NCBI GenBank assembly: GCA_038210655.1
Contig: JBBQWM010000004.1
Location: 147,554 to 211,553 of the forward strand
Source: 54-19 sp038210655
Lineage (GTDB): Bacteria; Chloroflexota; Chloroflexia; Chloroheliales; Chloroheliaceae
DNA: 64,000 nucleotides
Direction of reading: 5' to 3'
The position numbers were made by a program, and so were the translations under genes. Under the pieces are notes generated by a model. That model was not told the origin of the DNA and did no database searches. It was given only the letters and a program-made list of their open reading frames with translations. Shown one piece after another: positions 59,611-64,000 of this stretch. Each line of letters starts with the position of its first letter. The stretch's first letter is position 1.

Positions 59611-61314
59611 ATGCCAAAATATATATTTGTAACGGGCGGGGTAGTTTCTTCTATCGGCAAGGGGATTACAGTCGCTAGTATCGGACGGTTGCTCAAAAGC
59701 CGAGGCATCAGCGTGCGGATTCAAAAGCTTGACCCCTATTTAAATGTAGACCCCGGCACAATGTCGCCTTACCAGCATGGCGAGGTCTTTGTGACCGATG
59801 ATGGAGCCGAAACCGATCTTGACCTCGGCCACTACGAGCGCTTTATCGACGAGAATTTGAGCCGAGCGTCCAACGTGACGACCGGGCAGGTTTATAGCTC
59901 GGTGATTGCCAAAGAGCGTCGGGGCGATTTTTTGGGTGGTACGATCCAGGTTATCCCGCACATCACCAACGAAATCAAGGGCCGGATTGGGGCAGTCGCC
60001 AAGCAGGGCAATCCGGAAGTGGTGATTGTCGAGGTCGGCGGGACGGTTGGCGACATCGAAGGTCAGCCCTTCCTAGAAGCGATCCGCCAGATGCGGAAAG
60101 ATGCCGGACGGAATAATGTTTTGTATATTCATCTGACCCTTTTGCCGATGATCTCGCCGACCGATGAATTAAAGACCAAACCGACCCAGCATAGTGTCAA
60201 AGAACTGCGCTCGATGGGTATTACGCCCGATATTATCGTGATGCGGGCCGATCACGCGATCCCGGATGACGTGCGGGCCAAGATCGCTTTGTTTTGCGAT
60301 GTCGAGATGGAAGGCTGTGTACCGATGCCGACCGTTCAGAGCATCTATCAAGTACCGTTGATTTTGGAAGAGTTTGGGCTAGGCAATTACATCTGCAAGT
60401 TGCTCGGTCTGCCTGCCAGCGAACCGCAACTAGACGAGTGGCGCGAACTGGTCAGTCGTATCCAAAAGCCCAAGCGTAAAATCAAGATTGCGCTGGTCGG
60501 CAAGTACGTCGCGCTGCACGATGCCTACTTGAGCGTAGCCGAGTCGCTCTCGCACGCGGGTCTCTTTCACGATGTGGAGATCGAAATAGACTGGATTGAC
60601 TCGGAAGAGTTCGAGCATGAAGGCGGCTACAAGCGGGCCTGCGAACGACTACGCGGGGCGCACGGGATCGTCGTACCGGGCGGGTTTGGCGACCGAGGCA
60701 TCGAAGGCAAGATCGCGGCAGCCCGCTTCGCCCGCGAACATCAAATTCCTTACCTGGGGCTGTGCTACGGCATGCAGATGGCGGTGATCGACTTCGCTCG
60801 CCACGTCGCCGGGTTGCCCGAAGCCAATACGACCGAAGTTGACTCGCGCTCGCTCTATCCTGTGATCGACGTGATGCCCGACCAGCGCGACATCGCCGAT
60901 ATGGGCGGCACAATGCGTCTCGGCTTGTATCCATGCCACCTGACTCCCGGCACCAAAACGGCGGAAGCCTATGGAGTGGAGGTGGTCGAAGAACGCCATC
61001 GCCATCGCTTCGAGTTCAACAACGCCTTCCGGGAACGACTGACCGGGGCAGGCCTGATCCTGAGTGGCCTTTCGCCGGACGGACGACTGGTCGAGATCAT
61101 CGAGCTACCCAACCACCCCTTTATGGTCGGCACTCAGTTCCACCCGGAGTTCAAGTCGCGCCCGAACCGACCTCATCCGCTCTTCCGCGACTTTATCAAA
61201 GCCTCCAAAGTGGTCATCCTGGAAGGCGAACAACTGCCCCTCCCCGACAGCCTCCACAACCTGCCGGATGCCGCCGAGGAAGCCGTCCCGGAGCGCGAAA
61301 AGGTAAGGGTGTAG
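59611..61314 (+). CDS. pyrG: CTP synthase
   Basis: PyrG makes CTP from UTP with glutamine and ATP. 567 aa: synthase domain starting KYIFVTGGVVSSIGKGITVASIGRLLKSRG, with KLDPYLNVDPGTMSPYQHGEVFVTDDGAETDLDLGHYERF, and the C-terminal class I glutamine amidotransferase with GAHGIVVPGGFGDRG, nucleophile Cys in YLGLCYGMQMAV and the His/Glu pair in VGTQFHPEF. The true start is the ATG at 59611 (AGGAGG 11 bases upstream); the frame opens 24 bases earlier. It ends about 40 bases before a palindromic terminator. Confidence 0.98.
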   Translation: MPKYIFVTGGVVSSIGKGITVASIGRLLKSRGISVRIQKLDPYLNVDPGTMSPYQHGEVFVTDDGAETDLDLGHYERFIDENLSRASNVTTGQVYSSVIAKERRGDFLGGTIQVIPHITNEIKGRIGAVAKQGNPEVVIVEVGGTVGDIEGQPFLEAIRQMRKDAGRNNVLYIHLTLLPMISPTDELKTKPTQHSVKELRSMGITPDIIVMRADHAIPDDVRAKIALFCDVEMEGCVPMPTVQSIYQVPLILEEFGLGNYICKLLGLPASEPQLDEWRELVSRIQKPKRKIKIALVGKYVALHDAYLSVAESLSHAGLFHDVEIEIDWIDSEEFEHEGGYKRACERLRGAHGIVVPGGFGDRGIEGKIAAARFAREHQIPYLGLCYGMQMAVIDFARHVAGLPEANTTEVDSRSLYPVIDVMPDQRDIADMGGTMRLGLYPCHLTPGTKTAEAYGVEVVEERHRHRFEFNNAFRERLTGAGLILSGLSPDGRLVEIIELPNHPFMVGTQFHPEFKSRPNRPHPLFRDFIKASKVVILEGEQLPLPDSLHNLPDAAEEAVPEREKVRV

Positions 61315-61353
61315 GAGAAGTTAGACATTAGACATCAGATATTAGAAATAAGA

Positions 61354-61396
61354 AAAAAGCAGCCAGCTTTGGTTAATCCCTAGCTGACTGCTTTTT
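61354..61396. terminator. Bidirectional terminator after pyrG
   Basis: AAAAAGCAGCCAGCT and AGCTGACTGCTTTTT (15 bp, one mismatch) around a 13-base loop. The flanks add a second layer, CAGATATTAGAAAT against TCTAATATCTG. It serves pyrG and the convergent gene at 61433. Confidence 0.8.
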
Positions 61397-61432
61397 CTAA
61401 TATCTGATTTCTAATATCTAATTTCTGCCTCG

Positions 61433-61993
61433 TTAAACTGGGTGGGTGCTAACCAGGTTGCCAAGAGCGTCATATAGCCGGGCGGTTAGCGGTTTTGCCG
61501 GAGCCTGATTAGTCAAAAATAATACGATGTTATCATCAACCGAATCTTCTAAAACTAGCCCACTAGCATCTACAAGTTGGACACGGGCTATTCCGGCGTT
61601 TTCTGTGACAAGCCCACCCCAAACGCCGCCAAAAGTTCCTGAGCCACCTGCTAAATTGGCCCAGGGTCGCCCGGTCGCTTCCAAAGGGATCGGACTGACA
61701 TTACCACCAGTTTCTACGGCAATCCGCCAGCTACTATCAGTATCCTGTATAAGCAAATAAAGATAAGAAACCTTACCCAACGACCCGCGCTGATAGGTGA
61801 CCATATGGACTTGTCTTTGGGGCAAAAGCCGGTGCTTAACAAATTGGACTGTGCTTAGATCGATTCTATCACCGACATAAACAATTTCTGGCTCACCTGG
61901 CTTGTTCGTAGGGGGTGGAGCATTATTTGTACTGGCAACCTCAGAAGCGTAAGCAGCAATTCTATTCAAAATAACCTGTTCAGGGCTAAACAT
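61433..61993 (-). CDS. Hypothetical protein, beta-rich
   Basis: A 186-aa protein: short N-terminal helix (FSPEQVILNRIAAYASEVAS), a Pro-rich linker, then beta-strand-like sequence (VHMVTYQRGSLGKVSYLYLLIQDTDSSWRIAVETGG, GGLVTENAGIARVQLVDASGLVLEDSVDDNIVLFL). No signal peptide and no family I can name; the last part could be an Ig-like or jelly-roll fold. The ATG at 61993 has GGAGG five bases upstream; the frame is open 23 codons further up without support. It is convergent with pyrG, separated by the terminator. Confidence 0.7.
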   Translation of the reverse strand: MFSPEQVILNRIAAYASEVASTNNAPPPTNKPGEPEIVYVGDRIDLSTVQFVKHRLLPQRQVHMVTYQRGSLGKVSYLYLLIQDTDSSWRIAVETGGNVSPIPLEATGRPWANLAGGSGTFGGVWGGLVTENAGIARVQLVDASGLVLEDSVDDNIVLFLTNQAPAKPLTARLYDALGNLVSTHPV

Positions 61994-62160
61994 AACTACC
62001 TCCAATACCATATTTAATGGGACGGTAAATTTCTTGGTTAGATAACACATAAGCATTACCAATTCAATAAGTCAAAGCCTTATTATAGACTTTGACTTAT
62101 TGAATTCCTGAAATTATTTCAGAGCGACATAGTCGGACACTTCTAATATGCTGACAGCAA

Positions 62161-62729
62161 TTAAAGGTACAAATATCCGTAGCTAGTAACTTCGACATCA
62201 TCACAGGTGCTAGTACAAAGTGATGCATATATCCAGGTACGAACTATACTGTTGGACGGGGGAGTATATACGTAGTACGTACCACCGCTACTTGGTAACC
62301 GAATGTTACTACAGTTGCTACAAGCTTGTGTTCGGTTGGTATTGGGAACAGTTACAAAATTCCCAGCAGAGTTCTGTATTTCGACCTCTACACTTAAATA
62401 AAGATTTCCGAAGCCATCACAGTTGATATGACCTCCGTAAAGAAAGTCCGATCCACTTCTTGCATGATCCGGGCCAGCATTACAACTACTACGCCAGGAG
62501 CTTGCAAATTAGGTGAAACCCTATTACCCTTACGAGAGGTAAGTACAGGTGCGGTTAAGATTGCATCTTTACCAACCACCTTTCTAGCAGCCTCCTTCTT
62601 CTTAGGAACTACCTCCTCTTTGGCAAAAGTAACAGGTATAACGGTGACTGTTAAAAGACTCAGAATGAATAGCACTGTCAGTACCACTCCAAGCTTACCT
62701 TTTAGTCTTCTACGTCCTGAACCTACCAC
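62161..62729 (-). pseudogene. Frameshifted gene for a small secreted Cys-rich protein
   Basis: The first part starts at GTG 62729 (AGGAGG eight bases upstream) and encodes a signal peptide (GKLGVVLTVLFILSLLTVTVIPVTFA) and a basic linker, running to VSPNLQ. The same frame then reads unlikely sequence and stops at 62394. A second frame, open from 62508 to TAA 62161-62163 and without a start codon, continues with WRSSCNAGPDHARSGSDFLYG, NCDGFGNLYLSVEVEIQ, ACSNCSNIRLPSSGGTYYVYTP and LCTSTCDDVEVTSYGYLYL, which looks like a secreted domain with seven Cys. A shift of -1 (or a lost base) near 62395-62508 joins them into about 189 residues. It may be a true pseudogene, a sequencing error or recoding. 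Confidence 0.7.
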
Positions 62730-62873
62730 TTCCTATACCTCCTGATTCTGAAACTATAGAAAAGCCAATGACCATTGCAGACTGCACTTTCACTATACCA
62801 AATTACTTAAGTTCGCACACCCGTAATTTACACAGGTACAAAAAAGTGGGCAACTTACTTTTTGTTGGCCTAA

Positions 62874-63095
62874 CTAACTCTCGAGGTTAATCCAGCCTAG
62901 CTTTATAGCTTTGGCAAGGGCTTCGGTGCGAGTAGTAACGTCCAGCTTTTGGTAGATGTTCTTCAGGTGGAATTCTACCGTTCGGCATTTAATGTCCAAA
63001 CGGGTTGCAATTTGTTTGTTGGTACAACCCTCGGCTAACAGGGTCAAAACCTCGAGTTCTCGACTGGTTAGTTCGCATCCGCAATTGTCGCTCAT
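62874..63095 (-). CDS. LuxR-type DNA-binding mini-protein
   Basis: A 73-aa protein that is almost only a LuxR/FixJ helix-turn-helix: LTSRELEVLTLLAEGCTNKQIATRLDIKCRTVEFHLKNIYQKLDVTTRTEALAKAIKLGWI. There is no receiver or ligand domain, as in GerE. It may regulate by dimerisation or by pairing with another protein. Start ATG at 63095 (GGAG 10 bases upstream) with a GTG directly before it in frame. It lies 145 bases upstream of the frameshifted secreted gene, in the same direction, which could be a target. Confidence 0.85.
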   Translation of the reverse strand: MSDNCGCELTSRELEVLTLLAEGCTNKQIATRLDIKCRTVEFHLKNIYQKLDVTTRTEALAKAIKLGWINLES

Positions 63096-63421
63096 CACAA
63101 GAAAGCTCCTTTCGCTGATTTATTAAGCCCGCTCAAAATCGGCTTCTAGAGTGAGTTGTTACAACACTTTAATCAAAGGTAAAGTTGATAATATTTATCA
63201 TTGCAATTTATTAGTTTTATATAAAATATCAATATAAAGATGGTTTGTCAAGTAATTTAAACGTTTCAAGTCTAAGTTGATTATAATATTTATGTAGTAA
63301 TAGTAGGAGGCAGGTCAATTATGTATGAAGTAGTTGGCTGTATAGCTCTTTGCTTGTACCTCAAAGTGGTTTGTAGTAAGATGCCGGGACAGAATATAAA
63401 ATCCAAAATCCAGAGGCTAAA

Positions 63422-63847
63422 ATGGCAACCAGCGAGTTTAACCAAAAAGTATACGACATTGTCTGCCGCATCCCCACCGGGCGAGTGATGACCTATGGAC
63501 AGATTGCGGCCCTTGTGGGCGTACCCAGGGCAGCACGGGCGGTCGGATGGGCCTTGCATTGGGTAGAGGATGGTTGGGAAGTGCCTTGTCAGCGGGTGGT
63601 CAACCGCTTTGGAGGGCTGGCAAGCGGCTACGGTTGGGGTGGACAACTGGCCCACAAAGCCGATCTGGAAGTAGAAGCGGTTGAGGTGCGCGAGGATTTT
63701 ACGGTAGACCTCGAAAAATACCAGTGGTGGCCGGAAGAAAACGATCTGCCCGACCTGCGTCTGCCGATGTTCAAACGGGAAGAACTGGAAGAAAAACTGC
63801 CCACCGACCACGAACAGCTTTCGCATAAGAAGGTCAGGAGGAGATAG
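63422..63847 (+). CDS. MGMT-like (alkyltransferase-like) DNA-binding protein
   Basis: A 141-aa protein of the O6-alkylguanine-DNA alkyltransferase C-terminal domain family: FNQKVYDIVCRIPTGRVMTYGQIAALVGVPRAARAVGWAL, then VPCQRVVNRFGGLASGYGWGG. In active MGMT the site reads PCHRV; alkyltransferase-like proteins lose the Cys (PWHRV). Here the Cys (C56) is kept but the His is Gln (Q57). The Arg finger (R38 region, AARAVG) is present. It probably binds alkylated DNA and may signal for nucleotide excision repair; transferase activity is doubtful. The C-terminal ~45 residues are acidic/basic and extra. No clear ribosome site before the ATG. Confidence 0.85.
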   Translation: MATSEFNQKVYDIVCRIPTGRVMTYGQIAALVGVPRAARAVGWALHWVEDGWEVPCQRVVNRFGGLASGYGWGGQLAHKADLEVEAVEVREDFTVDLEKYQWWPEENDLPDLRLPMFKREELEEKLPTDHEQLSHKKVRRR

Positions 63848-63873
63848 GTATCAGGTGTCAGGTGTCAGGTACC
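63846..63873 (+). repeat. AGGTATCAGGTGTCAGG repeat
   Basis: AGGTATCAGG followed by two units of TGTCAGG, starting within the stop codon of the MGMT-like gene. Same family as 9381-9417 and 25601-25646. Confidence 0.65.
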
Positions 63874-63953
63874 GTAATTCGGGGTTTAAGAAAGCTGCAA
63901 AAGGACGGTGAGAGTGGTATCCTTTAGTTGAAAAAGACGAAAGGAGCAACATA

Positions 63954-64000
63954 ATGATCGGTCTAACTGATTTTATCACAAAAGAACATTGGTCTGATAT
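63954..64000 (+). CDS. Start of an unidentified gene (partial)
   Basis: AGGAG lies seven bases before the ATG at 63954 and the frame (MIGLTDFITKEHWSD) stays open to the window end. Fifteen residues do not allow a family call. The strong ribosome site makes a gene likely. Confidence 0.55.
   Translation, partial: MIGLTDFITKEHWSD

Noticed and set aside
62220..62426. 68-codon plus-strand frame starting GTGATGCAT
   Set aside because: Antisense to the second part of the frameshifted secreted gene and without a ribosome site.
62395..62508. Programmed -1 frameshift site
   Set aside because: No slippery heptamer in the correct phase and no obvious downstream pseudoknot; a lost base is simpler.

Overview
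The window is about 52% GC bacterial chromosome, gene-dense and on both strands, with one very long minus-strand cell-wall cluster. The gene content suggests a Chloroflexota-type bacterium. The indications are a LuxR/MalT-like giant regulator with a lineage-style N-terminal domain, an N-terminally extended IF-1, a MurT/GatD pair, many palindromic intergenic repeats, and no outer-membrane biogenesis genes. This is inference from protein families and layout; no marker gene here fixes the taxonomy alone.

Layout. 1-7.3 kb: end of an ABC exporter, an orphan response regulator, infA, a 1012-aa LuxR-type regulator, a DHA2 drug-exporter-like MFS protein and a UBP zinc-finger protein. 7.3-14.3 kb (minus): two ECF sigma factors (one with a tiny membrane partner), a flavin oxidoreductase, lgt, a YjeF_N-type protein and a CysRS/MshC-family ligase. 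14.8-25 kb: a small EACC1-like protein plus a 46-aa ORF, pirin, a methyltransferase, rpoD, dnaG, a membrane DnaJ protein and an MFS exporter, separated by repeat-rich gaps.

25.7-46.6 kb is a reversed dcw (division and cell wall) cluster. In transcription order it reads mraZ, rsmH, ftsL-like, ftsI, [484-bp regulatory gap], murF, mraY, a 75-aa gene, murD, ftsW, an unknown membrane protein, murC, murB, ddl, ftsQ, a Fic protein, ftsA, ftsZ. murE and murG are absent. A three-copy MraZ operator lies in front of mraZ. A second promoter with palindromes and a perfect DnaA box sits where murE is expected. The cluster makes lipid II precursors and builds the divisome; the separate gatD-murT pair (52.5-54.6 kb) would amidate lipid II, so much of wall synthesis is encoded in this window.

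47-52.3 kb is a surface-glycan set (GT2, DUF2304, methyltransferase, EamA-like, DUF2142, a second polytopic membrane protein). 54.8-64 kb holds two coiled-coil genes, a metallo-beta-lactamase-fold protein, pyrG, several small unknowns, a frameshifted secreted Cys-rich protein, a LuxR-type mini-regulator and an atypical MGMT-like protein.

Most unusual points: the dcw cluster without murE/murG but with an embedded Fic enzyme and regulatory gap; the MshC-like ligase; the EACC1-like gene; a MITE-like repeat family with exchanged cores; a paired inverted repeat upstream of two promoters; and the frameshifted secreted gene. Positions of small sites were counted by eye and may be off by one or two bases.
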